From Knoellia sp. Soil729 (GTDB taxonomy: Bacteria; Actinomycetota; Actinomycetes; Actinomycetales; Dermatophilaceae), in the NCBI RefSeq assembly GCF_001427985.1, contig NZ_LMSA01000002.1, positions 401,550 to 465,549 on the forward strand: a DNA stretch of 64,000 bases. Reading direction: 5' to 3'. The position numbers and the translations under genes are program-made. Below, one piece after another: positions 9,195 to 19,481 of this stretch; the first letter of the stretch is position 1, and the number at the start of each line of letters is the position of its first letter. The notes beneath the pieces were generated by a model that saw only the letters and a list, made by a program, of their open reading frames with translations, had not been told where the DNA came from and did no database searches.

Positions 9195-9200
9195 ATTCTA
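9195..9200 (-). promoter_or_regulatory. -10 element, leaderless ispH transcript
   Basis: TAGAAT on the minus strand, with 7 nt between it and the ATG of ispH. This spacing puts the transcription start at the start codon. Confidence 0.6.
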
Positions 9201-9257
9201 CGTGGGCGCCCGGACACCCCCTGTATGCCGTCCGCACCGTGCGTCGGTGGCCGCACC

Positions 9258-9263
9258 TACGCT
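9258..9263 (+). promoter_or_regulatory. -10 element, leaderless xseA transcript
   Basis: TACGCT ends 6 nt before the ATG at 9270, and no ribosome binding site is visible. It faces away from the ispH promoter 58 bp to the left. Confidence 0.55.
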
Positions 9264-9269
9264 GTGCCC

Positions 9270-10502
9270 ATGTCTCCCGAGGTGCTTCCCGAGCGGGCCG
9301 GTGACACCACGGCCGAGCAGCCCTGGCCGGTCCGGCTGCTCTCGATGAAGATCGCGGAGTACGTCGACAAGATGTCGGTGCTGTGGGTCGAGGGGCAGGT
9401 CGTCCAGCTCAACCGCCGGCCGGGGGCGCGCACCGCCTACCTCACCCTGCGCGACCCGGACGTCGACATGTCGCTGTCCGTCGCCATCCAGGTCAACGCC
9501 CTCGACGCGATGGCCGCACCCCTGGCCGAGGGGGCGCGCGTCGTCGTGCAGGCCAAGCCGACGTTCTGGACCCAGCGCGGCAGCCTCATGCTCGACGGTC
9601 GGCAGATCCGTCCCGTGGGCGTGGGCGAGCTCCTCGCCCGGATCGAGTACCTCAAGCGCAACCTCGCGAGCGAGGGACTCTTCGACGCCGACCGCAAGCG
9701 AGCGCTGCCCTTCCTTCCACGACGCATCGGCCTGATCTGCGGGCGGGCCAGCGCGGCCGAGAAGGACGTCGTCGAGAACTCCCGGCGCCGCTGGCCCACC
9801 GCCCAGTTCGAGATCCGGCAGGTGGCCGTGCAGGGATCGGTCGCCGTCACGGAGGTGACGGCGGCACTCGCCGAGCTGGACGGCATACCGGACGTCGACG
9901 TCATCGTCATCGCCCGGGGAGGCGGCAACGTCGAGGACCTGCTGCCCTTCAGCAACGAGGCGATGCTGCGAGCCGTGGCGGCCGCGCGCACGCCCGTGGT
10001 GAGCGCCATCGGGCACGACGTCGACTCTCCCCTGCTCGACCTCGTCGCCGACCACCGGGCATCGACCCCGACCGATGCGGCCAAGGCGATCGTCCCGGAC
10101 GCCGAACGGGAGCACCAGCTCGTCGTGGCAGCCCGCACCCGTGGGCGCCGAGCCCTCGAGGCACGGCTGCACCATGAGCGCCGACGCCTCGTCGAGCTGC
10201 GCTCACGCCCGGTGCTGGCCGACCCCGCCGCCTTCGTGCGAGTGCAGCGCGACGTCGTCACGGCCCTGAGGTCACGAGCACGCCACCGGGTGCAGGCCCA
10301 GCTGCACCGCCACCATGACCACGTCGGCCACTTGCGAGCCCAGGTGCGCACGCTCTCACCGCAGTCGACGCTCGACCGTGGCTACGCGATCGTGCAACGC
10401 GTCGACGGGGCGGTCGTGCACGACCCGGCCGACCTGAGCATCAAGGAGCTGCTGCACGTGACAGTGGCTCGCGGCGACTTCGGTGTCCGCACCGAGGGTT
10501 AG
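9270..10502 (+). CDS. xseA: Exodeoxyribonuclease VII large subunit
   Basis: XseA is the catalytic subunit of exonuclease VII, which degrades single-stranded DNA to oligonucleotides. The 410-residue protein has the N-terminal OB-fold (residues about 20-110, including VEGQVVQLNRRPG), then the nuclease domain with LICGRASAAEKDVVEN, VIVIARGGGNVEDLLPFSNE and SAIGHDVDSPLLD, and an arginine-rich coiled-coil tail. Length fits the family. An open frame extends upstream to 9159, but the ATG at 9270 fits both homologues and the -10 box. xseB follows after 10 bp. Confidence 0.97.
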   Translation: MSPEVLPERAGDTTAEQPWPVRLLSMKIAEYVDKMSVLWVEGQVVQLNRRPGARTAYLTLRDPDVDMSLSVAIQVNALDAMAAPLAEGARVVVQAKPTFWTQRGSLMLDGRQIRPVGVGELLARIEYLKRNLASEGLFDADRKRALPFLPRRIGLICGRASAAEKDVVENSRRRWPTAQFEIRQVAVQGSVAVTEVTAALAELDGIPDVDVIVIARGGGNVEDLLPFSNEAMLRAVAAARTPVVSAIGHDVDSPLLDLVADHRASTPTDAAKAIVPDAEREHQLVVAARTRGRRALEARLHHERRRLVELRSRPVLADPAAFVRVQRDVVTALRSRARHRVQAQLHRHHDHVGHLRAQVRTLSPQSTLDRGYAIVQRVDGAVVHDPADLSIKELLHVTVARGDFGVRTEG

Positions 10503-10505
10503 GGT
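10500..10505 (+). promoter_or_regulatory. -10-like element before xseB
   Basis: TAGGGT overlaps the TAG stop of xseA and ends 7 nt before the ATG of xseB. It could give xseB a separate leaderless transcript in addition to read-through from xseA. Confidence 0.4.
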
Positions 10506-10512
10506 GCTCGGC

Positions 10513-10773
10513 ATGGCCAAGGAGACACCGCAGCCCGAGCCCGCGCAGGACCGGACGTCGGGCGCCGAGGTGCCGTCCACGGACGGCACCAACGCCGACG
10601 TGGCCGACCTCAGCTACGAGGCCGCCCGCGACGAGCTCGTCGACATCGTGGCCCGCCTCGAGAACGGTCAGGTCGGTCTCGAGGACAGCATGGGGCTGTG
10701 GCAGCGCGGCGAGGCGCTGGCGGCGCACTGCGCCCAGTGGCTCGACGAGGCCGAGGCCAGGCTCAGCGAGTAG
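10513..10773 (+). CDS. xseB: Exodeoxyribonuclease VII small subunit
   Basis: This 86-residue protein has the XseB pattern: a variable, acidic N-terminal tail of about 30 residues, then a helical hairpin with SYEAARDELVDIVARLENGQ and LEDSMGLWQRGEALAAHC. It binds the coiled coil of XseA to form exonuclease VII. It lies directly after xseA, as in most bacteria. The gene ends 12 bp from the converging DUF4245 gene. Confidence 0.95.
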   Translation: MAKETPQPEPAQDRTSGAEVPSTDGTNADVADLSYEAARDELVDIVARLENGQVGLEDSMGLWQRGEALAAHCAQWLDEAEARLSE

Positions 10774-10785
10774 CCACCCGCGACC

Positions 10786-11340
10786 TCAGGGCTTGACCGG
10801 CCCGAGGTGCTCGGCGACGAAGGTCATCTCCTCGAACGTGGCGGTCCCGGTGAGCAGGGTCGTCAGCTCCCCGGGGTCGGTGCGACGGTCCACCAGGCTG
10901 TTCTGGACCTTGCCGCCGCGCTCGTACTTGATCCACGTGGTGCCGCCGATCTGCAGCTCACCCGTGCGCCGGGCCCGGTTGGTCTGCGCCTCCACCCACC
11001 CGCGGGTGGCGTCACGCGTCTGCTCGACCGCGACGTAGTTGCCTGACGGGGCCTGGTATCCCGCGTGCCACGTCAGCAGCCCGTCGGTCCCCTTGACGTA
11101 GCGCGCGCTCGTCGTCTTCCAGTCCTGCGGCAGGTCGACCGCTTCCGAGATCGGCCAGCCGCTGTCCTTGGCGACGGTCAGCGCCGTGCCGTGGACATCG
11201 ACCACCGGGCCGCCGAGGGTGTTGACGCGCGGCGTCATGAACCAGATGAGCGCCATGAGGGCGCCGATCACGAGGAGGGACCGCACCATGTTGGGTGCGG
11301 ATCCCATCGAGTATCGGCTCTTGGCCGGCGCTTCGCTCAC
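10786..11340 (-). CDS. DUF4245 membrane-anchored protein
   Basis: This 184-residue protein has one N-terminal membrane helix (residues about 18-36, [18 protein letters not shown]) and an extracytoplasmic beta-rich domain with [27 protein letters not shown] and a C-terminal [10 protein letters not shown]. This matches DUF4245, an actinobacterial family commonly found next to glpX, as here. Start is GTG with the Shine-Dalgarno sequence GGAGGG. Its function is unknown. Confidence 0.88.
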   Translation of the reverse strand: MSEAPAKSRYSMGSAPNMVRSLLVIGALMALIWFMTPRVNTLGGPVVDVHGTALTVAKDSGWPISEAVDLPQDWKTTSARYVKGTDGLLTWHAGYQAPSGNYVAVEQTRDATRGWVEAQTNRARRTGELQIGGTTWIKYERGGKVQNSLVDRRTDPGELTTLLTGTATFEEMTFVAEHLGPVKP

Positions 11341-11389
11341 CCCTCCATCGTCCCTGATGACCCCACGAGTCCACGTATCGGGTCGGCGC

Positions 11390-11395
11390 TAGAGT
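11390..11395 (+). promoter_or_regulatory. -10 element upstream of glpX
   Basis: TAGAGT lies about 62 nt before the glpX start. A Shine-Dalgarno (AAGGA) precedes the ATG, so this mRNA would have a leader, unlike many neighbours. No clear -35 was seen. Confidence 0.4.
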
Positions 11396-11457
11396 CAGGA
11401 TCGCAGGGTCCTCAGCCGATCCGCCCACCGCGCCCCGTCAAGGAAGACAGGTTCCCC

Positions 11458-12456
11458 ATGCCCGACGCCCCGTCCGCGAACGTCCCCGACCGCAACCTCG
11501 CGCTCGAGCTCGTCCGGGTCACCGAGGCCGCCGCGATGGCCGGTGGCCGCTGGGTGGGGCGAGGCGACAAGAACCGCGCCGACGGCGCCGCCGTCGAGGC
11601 CATGCGCGCCCTCATCTCCACCGTCGAGATGCGCGGCACCGTCGTCATCGGTGAGGGCGAGAAGGACAACGCCCCCATGCTCTTCAACGGTGAGCAGGTG
11701 GGCGACGGCACCGGTCCCGAGGTCGACGTGGCCGTGGACCCCATCGACGGCACCACCTTGGCCGCCAAGGGCATGCCCAACGCCATCGCGGTCATGGCCG
11801 TGAGTGACCGCGGGACGATGTACGACCCGAGCGCCGTGTTCTACATGGACAAGCTCGTCGCGGGCCCCGAGGTCGCCGACGTCGTGGACATCCGCCTCCC
11901 CGCCGGCGAGAACGTCCGGCGCATCGCCAAGGCCAAGAAGCAGCGGCCCGAGGACGTCACCGTCGTCATGCTCGACCGGCCGCGCCACGAGAAGCTCGCC
12001 GACGAGGTGCGCGCCAGCGGTGCCCGCATCAAGCTCATCTCCGACGGCGACGTCGCCGGTGCGATCTCCGCGGCCCGCGAGACGACCGGCATCGACCTCC
12101 TCCTCGGTGTCGGCGGCACCCCCGAGGGCATCATCACGGCCTGCGCGATCAAGTGCCTGGGCGGAGTGATCCAGGGACGGCTCTGGCCCCAGGACGACGA
12201 CGAGAAGCAGAAGGCGCTCGATGCCGGCCACGACCTGGACCGCGTGCTCACGACCGAGGACCTCGTCACCTCTGACAACTGCTTCTTCGTCGCCACGGGC
12301 ATCACCGATGGTGAGCTCCTGCAGGGCGTGCGCTACTCCCGCGGCCGCGCGACGACCAACTCGATCGTCATGCGCAGCAAGTCGGGCACCGTCCGGGTCA
12401 TCGAGAGCCACCACGTCCTCGACCGGACCGCCGGCCTCCCGCTGAGCAACGCGTGA
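11458..12456 (+). CDS. glpX: Class II fructose-1,6-bisphosphatase GlpX
   Basis: GlpX dephosphorylates fructose 1,6-bisphosphate in gluconeogenesis. The 332-residue protein shows the family motifs: [17 protein letters not shown], the metal site [13 protein letters not shown], the phosphatase core [13 protein letters not shown], and [19 protein letters not shown] near residue 220. This is the main FBPase type of actinobacteria. It overlaps the following PfkB-family kinase gene by 4 nt. Confidence 0.97.
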   Translation: MPDAPSANVPDRNLALELVRVTEAAAMAGGRWVGRGDKNRADGAAVEAMRALISTVEMRGTVVIGEGEKDNAPMLFNGEQVGDGTGPEVDVAVDPIDGTTLAAKGMPNAIAVMAVSDRGTMYDPSAVFYMDKLVAGPEVADVVDIRLPAGENVRRIAKAKKQRPEDVTVVMLDRPRHEKLADEVRASGARIKLISDGDVAGAISAARETTGIDLLLGVGGTPEGIITACAIKCLGGVIQGRLWPQDDDEKQKALDAGHDLDRVLTTEDLVTSDNCFFVATGITDGELLQGVRYSRGRATTNSIVMRSKSGTVRVIESHHVLDRTAGLPLSNA

Positions 12457-13391
12457 TGGCGACCCACCCCGGCACCGGCCCGCGCGTGCTCGTCGTCGGC
12501 GAGACGCTCGTCGACATCGTCCAGTCCCCCGACAGCTCCGTCGCCGAGCACGTCGGTGGCTCGCCGGCGAACGTCGCCATGGGCATCGCGCGCCTGGGGC
12601 ACGACACGGTCCTCGCCACCACCCTCGGCGAGGACCCGCACGGCGTCCGTTGCCGCGAGCAGATCACCCGCAACGGTGTCACCATCGACAACCTCGACGC
12701 CGGGGGCCATCCGACCTCCACCGCGCTCGCCGTGATCGACGACGTGGGCGCCGCGTCCTACGAGTTCGACCTCCACTGGGACCTGCGCCCGGTGACCGAC
12801 CTCGACGCTGCCGCCCACGTGCACACCGGTTCGATCGCCGCGACCATGACGCCGGGAGCAGCTGTCGTCACGCAGACGCTGGTCGACGCCCGTGAGCACG
12901 CCACGACCTCCTACGACCCCAACGTGCGGCCGACCATCATGGGCAGCGCCGACGAGGTCCGGCCACGGGTCGAGGAGCTCATCGCGCTCAGTGACGTGGT
13001 CAAGGCCAGCGACGACGACGTCGCCTGGCTGTATCCCGGTCAGTCGCTGCCCGAGGTCATGGCCGCGTGGGAACGGCTCGGCCCGGGCCTCGTCGTCATC
13101 ACCCGTGGCGGCGCCGGTGTGACCTATCGGGTCGCGGCCACCGGTGAGGTCGCCGAGGCGCGCGCCACGGCTGACCGGGTCGCCGACACCGTCGGCGCCG
13201 GAGACTCGTTCATGGCGGGGCTCGTCTCCGGACTGCTCGACGCCGGCCTCCTCGGTGACGCGCAGGCCCGCCAACGCCTCAGCACCGCTTCCCTCGACGT
13301 GGTCTCGAGCTCGGTGGACCGCGCCCTGGCAACGAGTGCCGTCACGGTCGGCCACGCCGGCGCCTACGCCCCCACGCGTGAGGAGCTCTGA
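12453..13391 (+). CDS. PfkB-family sugar kinase (fructokinase-like)
   Basis: This 312-residue carbohydrate kinase has the N-terminal PfkB signature region ([15 protein letters not shown], residues 32-46) and the C-terminal signature [13 protein letters not shown] with the catalytic Asp of GAGD. The sequence is closest in feel to fructokinases, but substrate cannot be fixed. Start is GTG at 12453 (GTGATG; the ATG 3 nt later is equally possible), overlapping the glpX stop. Coupling to glpX suggests a role in fructose 6-phosphate supply; that is inference. Confidence 0.88.
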   Translation: MMATHPGTGPRVLVVGETLVDIVQSPDSSVAEHVGGSPANVAMGIARLGHDTVLATTLGEDPHGVRCREQITRNGVTIDNLDAGGHPTSTALAVIDDVGAASYEFDLHWDLRPVTDLDAAAHVHTGSIAATMTPGAAVVTQTLVDAREHATTSYDPNVRPTIMGSADEVRPRVEELIALSDVVKASDDDVAWLYPGQSLPEVMAAWERLGPGLVVITRGGAGVTYRVAATGEVAEARATADRVADTVGAGDSFMAGLVSGLLDAGLLGDAQARQRLSTASLDVVSSSVDRALATSAVTVGHAGAYAPTREEL

Positions 13392-13396
13392 ACGAC

Positions 13397-14410
<1,014 letters not shown>

Positions 14411-14414
<4 letters not shown>

Positions 14415-14926
14415 GCGAGAACTCCTCTGCAACACCCGGATTCGATGACCTGCTTGAGGCCAACGAGGCCTTCGCCGCCAACTTCGCGCTCGGCGGCTTC
14501 GACGGCATCGCCCAGCGTGGTGTCGCCCTCATCACCTGCATGGACTCCCGCATCGACCCGCTGGGCATGCTCGGCCTCTCCCCCGGTGACGCCAAGATCT
14601 TCCGCAACCCCGGTGGTCGCGTCACGGCGGCAGCCCTCGAGGCGCTCGTCCTCGGCGTGCACCTGCTCAACGTCAACCGCATCCTCATCGTCCCGCACAC
14701 GAAGTGCGCGATGACGCAGATGTCCGAGGCCGAGCTGCGCGAGGTCATCACCGAGAAGGCCGGTGTCGACGCGTCATGGATCGGCTTCCACGTCGTGCCC
14801 GACCAAGAGGCAGCGCTCAAGGCCGACGTCGCCGCCGTGAAGTCCCACCCGCTCATCCCCGAATCGGTCGCAGTCGGTGGCTTCCTCTACAACGTGGACA
14901 CCGGCACGCTCGACCGCCGCGTGTGA
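14411..14926 (+). CDS. Beta-class carbonic anhydrase
   Basis: This 171-residue protein interconverts CO2 and bicarbonate at a zinc site. Ligands are visible as C43 (ITCMDSR, with D45 and R47), H96 and C99 (HTKC). It is the short, compact beta-class type common in actinobacteria. Its ATG overlaps the stop of the fumarase remnant, so it was translationally coupled to fumarase and may now also be made as a fusion with the shifted fumarase half. Confidence 0.92.
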
Positions 14927-15067
14927 GCTGTCGGTGAAGGTCGGCCGCACGGTCGGCCGGACGACGATGCGCGCTCAGTCGCTCCTTAGTCGCGAACGCG
15001 CGTGAGCTGTCGGTGACGGTCAAGCGCACGGCGACGCACGCTCAGTCGCTCATTCGTCGCGAACGCG
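14921..15067 (+). repeat. Imperfect tandem repeat at the carbonic anhydrase 3' end
   Basis: Two copies, 14921-15000 and about 15000-15067, share GTGAGCTGTCGGTGA at their start and a CTCAGTCGCTC...TCGCGAACGCG end; the second copy lacks about 12 bp. The first copy includes the stop codon of the carbonic anhydrase gene. The repeat fills most of the gap before the MOSC gene. It may act as a terminator or be a local duplication. Confidence 0.75.
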
Positions 15068-15120
15068 CGCATCGCCCTGCGCTCGACCTTCTGTTCCGCA
15101 CCACGAGGGGTACCTGACTC

Positions 15121-15999
15121 ATGTCGACATCACGCGTCGTCGGGCTGAACCTGCACCCCGTCAAGAGCTGCGCCATCCGGCCCGTGGAGGTCGCCACGGT
15201 GGAGCGGGCCGGGTTCGCCGGGGATCGTCGGTGGATGGTCGTCGACTCCGACGGGAAGCTCGTCTCGGCCCGTGAGGAGCACCGCCTCTTCTCCATAGTC
15301 CCCGACACGGCTGAGACCAGTTCGGATATGACACGTGGCCTTCGCCTACATGCCCCGGATGTCGACGACCTTCTCGTCAGCTCAGCCCCGGGGCCCGAGA
15401 TCTCGGTGCGGCTGCACCGCCACGACCTCAGTGGTTCTCTGGTCTCACGCGAGGCCGACGAGTGGGTCAGCACGGTGGTGGGTCGCTCCGGGCTACGGCT
15501 GGTGCGTTGTCCAGACCCGACTGCCCGGGCGCTCAACCCGGACTTCAGCGCAGAAGGCGACCACACGGCATACGCCGATGGTTATCCGGTGACGCTCGCC
15601 AGCCGGGCCTCGCTGGCCCGGCTCAACGAGTGGATCGCGCAGGGCGCGGTCGAGCGTGGTGACGAGGCGCCCCCTCCCCTGCCGATGGAGCGCTTCCGGC
15701 CCAATGTCGTCATCGACGGCGACCTCGAGGCGTTCGTCGAGGACAGCTGGTCGAGGGTGCGGCTGGGCGGGGTGAGCTTCCGGGTCGCGAAGCCGGTCGA
15801 CCGCTGCGTCATGACAACCATCGACCTCGCGGACCTCGAGACCGGCAAGGAACCGATCCGCACCCTGGCCCGTCACCGGCGCTGGGACGGAGCCACCTGG
15901 TTCGCCATCCACCTCATCCCCGACGGCACCGGGGAGGTCCACGTCGGCGACGAGGTGCTGGTCGACCAGGTCAGACGATCGCGTCCAGCGCCAGCCTGA
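15121..15999 (+). CDS. MOSC-domain protein (YcbX/mARC-like)
   Basis: This 292-residue protein has the N-terminal beta-barrel domain (VVGLNLHPVKSCAIRPVEVA, residues 6-25, then GFAGDRRWMVVD) and a C-terminal MOSC domain with RFRPNVVIDG and the conserved cysteine in KPVDRCVMTTID. Relatives bind molybdenum cofactor and reduce N-hydroxylated compounds (mARC, YcbX). No redox partner gene is adjacent. The 3' end overlaps the converging oxidoreductase gene by 29 bp. Confidence 0.9.
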   Translation: MSTSRVVGLNLHPVKSCAIRPVEVATVERAGFAGDRRWMVVDSDGKLVSAREEHRLFSIVPDTAETSSDMTRGLRLHAPDVDDLLVSSAPGPEISVRLHRHDLSGSLVSREADEWVSTVVGRSGLRLVRCPDPTARALNPDFSAEGDHTAYADGYPVTLASRASLARLNEWIAQGAVERGDEAPPPLPMERFRPNVVIDGDLEAFVEDSWSRVRLGGVSFRVAKPVDRCVMTTIDLADLETGKEPIRTLARHRRWDGATWFAIHLIPDGTGEVHVGDEVLVDQVRRSRPAPA

Positions 16000-16624
16000 T
16001 CGGCGTCTCGCCGTTGTTGAACTGGATCGTCGTCCGGGCGAAGTCGGCGTGGTCGATGACGTAGGCCGCAACGGTCGCCACGTCGTCGCGCGCCACGTGC
16101 CCGGCCGTCACGCCGTCGCCCGTCTCGATCGCGCCCGTGCCCGCGTCGTCGGTGAGCGTGCTCGGCGCGAGGATCGTCCAGTCGAGTGACGTGTCGCGCA
16201 GGTGGGCATCGGCATCGGTCTTGGCCTGGGCATAGGTGAAGAACGCGTTGTCCTGCGGCACACCGTGATCCGGGCCTGCCCCGAAGTAGGAGACCATGAC
16301 GTAGCGCGAGACCCCGGCAGCGACTGCCGCGTCCATCGACCGGATCGCAGCCTCACGGTCGACAGCAACCGTGCGCTCGGGGCTGCCGCCACCCGCACCT
16401 GCGGACCACACGACGACGTCGGCTCCCGCGAAGGACTCGCTCATCTGTTGCGTCGACATGGTCTCGACGTCGAAGACGGCTGGCGTGGCACCGGTCTCCT
16501 CCACGTCGGAGCCCTGCTCTGCCTTGCGGATCCACGAGGTCACCTCGTGACCCTTGTCGGAGAGCTGGCGGGCCAACCGCAGGGCGATCTTGCCGTGACC
16601 CCCGATGATCGTGACGGCTGCCAT
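15971..16624 (-). CDS. NAD(P)-binding, atypical SDR-family protein
   Basis: This 217-residue protein begins AVTIIGGHGKIALRLARQL, a glycine-rich dinucleotide-binding loop of the atypical short-chain dehydrogenase/NmrA type. Further family features are VVWSAGAGGG and YVMVSYFGA near the middle, and DWTILAPSTLTD. The substrate is unknown. It follows ohr by 3 nt, so both are likely co-transcribed; a redox-stress role is inference from that. Confidence 0.88.
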   Translation of the reverse strand: MAAVTIIGGHGKIALRLARQLSDKGHEVTSWIRKAEQGSDVEETGATPAVFDVETMSTQQMSESFAGADVVVWSAGAGGGSPERTVAVDREAAIRSMDAAVAAGVSRYVMVSYFGAGPDHGVPQDNAFFTYAQAKTDADAHLRDTSLDWTILAPSTLTDDAGTGAIETGDGVTAGHVARDDVATVAAYVIDHADFARTTIQFNNGETPIRLALDAIV

Positions 16625-16627
16625 GGC

Positions 16628-17056
16628 TCAGGCCGTCCGGACCGTGATGTCGACGTCGATGTTGCCGCGCGTCGCCTTGGAGTAGGGGCAGGCGGCGTGG
16701 GCCGCGTCGACCAGCTCCTGTGCCGTGGCTTCCTCGATGCCGGGGACCAGCACGTCGAGGGTGACGGCGATACCCACCCCGGAGTCCGTGTGACCGAGGG
16801 TGACGGCGGCCGTCACCGTGGACTCGCTGGTGTCGAGGCCCTGCGCGGTGGCGATGCTGTTGAGGGCGTTGCCGAAGCAGGCTGCGTAGCCGGCCGCGAA
16901 CAGGGTCTCGGGGTTGGCCTTGGGGTTGGCCTTGCTCCCCGGCTTCCCGAGGGCGAGGTCGAGGACCCCGTCCTCACTCGTGACGTGTCCCTGGCGGCCG
17001 CCCTTGGCGGTGGCGGCAGTGACATAGAGGGGCGTGGTGATGGATTCGTGGGGCAT
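16628..17056 (-). CDS. ohr: Organic hydroperoxide resistance protein (Ohr/OsmC)
   Basis: Ohr is a thiol peroxidase that reduces organic hydroperoxides. The 142-residue protein has both catalytic cysteines in family context: C60 (GYAACFGNAL) and C123 (ACPYSKATRGN). It starts at ATG 17056 (MPHESITTPLYV). It is divergent from the GH1 gene 45 bp away. No OhrR regulator is adjacent. Confidence 0.95.
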   Translation of the reverse strand: MPHESITTPLYVTAATAKGGRQGHVTSEDGVLDLALGKPGSKANPKANPETLFAAGYAACFGNALNSIATAQGLDTSESTVTAAVTLGHTDSGVGIAVTLDVLVPGIEEATAQELVDAAHAACPYSKATRGNIDVDITVRTA

Positions 17057-17089
17057 GGCAACACCCTGCCGCACGATGGTGTCCCGCAC

Positions 17090-17095
17090 TACGTT
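17090..17095 (+). promoter_or_regulatory. -10 element, leaderless GH1 transcript
   Basis: TACGTT ends 6 nt before the ATG at 17102; the intervening GGGGGC is not a useful ribosome binding site at that distance. Confidence 0.5.
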
Positions 17096-17101
17096 GGGGG
17101 C

Positions 17102-18472
17102 ATGACGTTCGAGACGACCTTTCCCGACAGCTTCCTCTGGGGCGCGGCGACCGCGAGCTACCAGATCGAGGGCGCAGTGGCCGAGGACGGGCGCCTGCCC
17201 TCCATCTGGGACACCTTCTGCGCCGAGCCCGGCAAGGTCCTCGGGGGTGAGTCCGGCGAGGTCGCGTGTGACCACTACCACCGCATGCCGCAGGACGTCG
17301 CGCTCATGAAGGAGCTGGGCCTCGACGCCTACCGCTTCTCCATCGCCTGGCCCCGTGTCATCCCGACCGGCACCGGAGCGGTGAACACCAAGGGGCTCGA
17401 CTTCTACTCACGGCTGGTGGACACGTTGCTGGACAGGGGGATCCGTCCCTTCGTGACGCTCTACCACTGGGATCTTCCTCAGGCGCTCGGCGACCAGGGC
17501 GGGTGGCTCAACCGGGACATCAAGGACTGGTTCGCCGAGTACACGGGGGCCGTCGTCGGCGCCCTGGGTGACCGCGTCAAGAACTGGACGACCCTCAACG
17601 AGCCGTGGTGCTCGTCGCTGCTCAGCTACTCGCTCGGCCACCACGCGCCCGGCCACACCGACCGCGTCGAAGGTCTTGTCTCGGCGCACCACCTCATGCT
17701 GGCCCACGGCACTGCTGTGCCCGTCATCCGTGAGGCCTGCCCGGACGCCGAGGTGTCCATCACCCTCAACCCGACCCAGGTCATCGGTCCGGACGACCCG
17801 ACCGACGCCGACCTCGACGCCATGCAGCGCGCCGACGACGTCCTCAACGGCATCTTCTTCGGACCGCTGTTCCACGGCGCCTACCCGCCCACCCTCCTCG
17901 AGAACACCGCCCACCTCACCGACCACGCCTACATCCACGACGGCGACCTCGAGGTCATGAGCGCACCGCTGGACAACCTGGGCGTCAACAACTACTTCCC
18001 CACTCGGGTGAAGCACACCGACGGAGCCACCCACCCGCTACCGGGCGGCGAGGGCGTGGAGGAGACCGAACCCCACCCGCCACTGACCGCCATGGGCTGG
18101 GAGATCAACGCCGACGCCCACCACGACATCCTCATGCGCTCTTCGCAGGAGTCCGGGCTGCCGATCTACGTCACCGAGAACGGCTCGGCCTGGCCTGATG
18201 TCATCGAGACCGGCCCGGAGGGTGAGTCGGTCCACGATGTGGACCGCACGGCATACCTGCACGGGCACCTCGACGCCGTGAAGCGTGCCATCGACGACGG
18301 AGCCGACGTCCGGGGCTACTTCGCGTGGTCGCTCATGGACAACTTCGAGTGGGCGTTCGGCTACAGCAAGCGCTTCGGCATCGTGTACGTCGACTACGAC
18401 ACCCAGGAGCGGACGGTCAAGGACTCCGGCAAGGAGTACGCCCGGATCATCGCCGCGCACCGCACCGACTGA
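17102..18472 (+). CDS. Family 1 glycoside hydrolase (beta-glucosidase)
   Basis: This 456-residue cytoplasmic enzyme (no signal peptide) has the GH1 hallmarks: N-terminal FLWGAATASYQIEGA, acid/base E167 in TLNEPW, nucleophile E359 in YVTENGSAW, and C-terminal NFEWAFGYSKRFGIVYVDY. It cleaves beta-linked glucosides, probably cellobiose-like disaccharides or aryl glucosides. It stands alone, without a sugar transporter or LacI regulator alongside. Confidence 0.96.
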   Translation: MTFETTFPDSFLWGAATASYQIEGAVAEDGRLPSIWDTFCAEPGKVLGGESGEVACDHYHRMPQDVALMKELGLDAYRFSIAWPRVIPTGTGAVNTKGLDFYSRLVDTLLDRGIRPFVTLYHWDLPQALGDQGGWLNRDIKDWFAEYTGAVVGALGDRVKNWTTLNEPWCSSLLSYSLGHHAPGHTDRVEGLVSAHHLMLAHGTAVPVIREACPDAEVSITLNPTQVIGPDDPTDADLDAMQRADDVLNGIFFGPLFHGAYPPTLLENTAHLTDHAYIHDGDLEVMSAPLDNLGVNNYFPTRVKHTDGATHPLPGGEGVEETEPHPPLTAMGWEINADAHHDILMRSSQESGLPIYVTENGSAWPDVIETGPEGESVHDVDRTAYLHGHLDAVKRAIDDGADVRGYFAWSLMDNFEWAFGYSKRFGIVYVDYDTQERTVKDSGKEYARIIAAHRTD

Positions 18473-18535
18473 CCTCACGAGGTCACGATTGGGGACCGTC
18501 ACCACAAAATCGTGGGTATGCCGGGTGTCGCTCGG

Positions 18536-18541
18536 TAGGGT
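18536..18541 (+). promoter_or_regulatory. -10 element of the ABC importer operon
   Basis: TAGGGT lies 52 nt before the GTG start of the substrate-binding protein, which has a good Shine-Dalgarno (AAGGAG, 18583-18588). A copy of the GTATGCCG octamer is 20 bp upstream, close to where a -35 would lie. Confidence 0.45.
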
Positions 18542-18593
18542 CAGCGCCAGTCGGCGTGAATCGACAACGCCAACAGCCGAACAAGGAGTACCC

Positions 18594-19430
18594 GTGAGCA
18601 CCTCACGCCCCCGCCGCGTCAGCACCTTCGCTGCCGCCGCGCTCATCTCCACCCTGGCGCTCGCCGCCTGTGGTTCCAGCGACGACGGCGGGGACGCCGC
18701 GGCCACGAACGCCAGCGGTGTCACCACCATCGAGTCAGGCAAGCTCAAGGCCTGCACGCACCTCTCCTACAAGCCGTTCGAGTTCAAGGAAGGCGCTGAC
18801 GTCGTCGGCTTCGACAAGGACCTCACGGACCTCGTCGCCAAGAAGCTCGGCCTCACCCAGGAGGTCGTCGACATCGAGTTCGCCACGATCACCTCGGGCG
18901 CAGCCTTCGCCGCCAAGAAGTGCGACATGGGCTACGGCGCGACGACCATCAACGAGGAGCGCTCCAAGGCGGTGCTCTTCTCCGACCCCTACTTCGACGC
19001 CACGGCGGCGCTCATCGCCAAGAAGGACGGGGGTGTCACCGACCTGGCAAGCCTCAAGGGCAAGAAGATCGGTGTCCAGACCGACACCACCGGCCAGGAG
19101 TTCGCCGAGAAGAACAAGGACGCCAACGGATACGAGGTGGTCGTCTTCGACGACCTGCCGACGCAGCTCGCCGGCGTGCTCTCCGGCCGGGTGGACGCAG
19201 CGATCAACGACAACGGCCCACTCCTCGACTACGCCAAGGACAACCCCTCGACCTCGGTCGTCAAGGAGTTCGACACGGGCGAGCAGTACGGCCTGATGTT
19301 CAAGATCAACGACCCCAACGGCACCAAGCTCGCCGAGACCGCCAACGAGGTGCTCAAGTCGTCCCAGACCGACGGCACCTACAACACGATCTACAAGAAG
19401 TGGTTCGGAGTCGACGCTCCGAAGAAGTGA
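18594..19430 (+). CDS. Polar amino-acid ABC transporter, substrate-binding lipoprotein
   Basis: This 278-residue lipoprotein has a lipobox ending LALAAC (C26) and a type 3 solute-binding domain with FKEGADVVGFDKDLTDLVAK and MGYGATTINEERSKAVLFS, typical for glutamine/glutamate/cystine binders. It captures substrate outside the membrane for the permease and ATPase genes that follow. The GTG start is placed by its Shine-Dalgarno and by the signal peptide. A stacked hairpin follows, which could raise its level over the other subunits. Confidence 0.94.
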   Translation: MSTSRPRRVSTFAAAALISTLALAACGSSDDGGDAAATNASGVTTIESGKLKACTHLSYKPFEFKEGADVVGFDKDLTDLVAKKLGLTQEVVDIEFATITSGAAFAAKKCDMGYGATTINEERSKAVLFSDPYFDATAALIAKKDGGVTDLASLKGKKIGVQTDTTGQEFAEKNKDANGYEVVVFDDLPTQLAGVLSGRVDAAINDNGPLLDYAKDNPSTSVVKEFDTGEQYGLMFKINDPNGTKLAETANEVLKSSQTDGTYNTIYKKWFGVDAPKK

Positions 19431-19447
19431 CCCTTCCGCAACGTCGG

Positions 19448-19481
19448 GGGCGGCGGTACGGTTTCGACCGGCCCGCCGCCC
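19448..19481 (+). promoter_or_regulatory. Stacked hairpin between binding protein and permease genes
   Basis: A 9-bp G/C-only stem (GGGCGGCGG with CCGCCGCCC) encloses a smaller CGGT-TTCG-ACCG hairpin with a UUCG tetraloop. It sits in the 101-bp gap after the binding-protein gene. Such structures commonly stabilise upstream mRNA or cause partial termination, giving excess binding protein. Confidence 0.55.
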
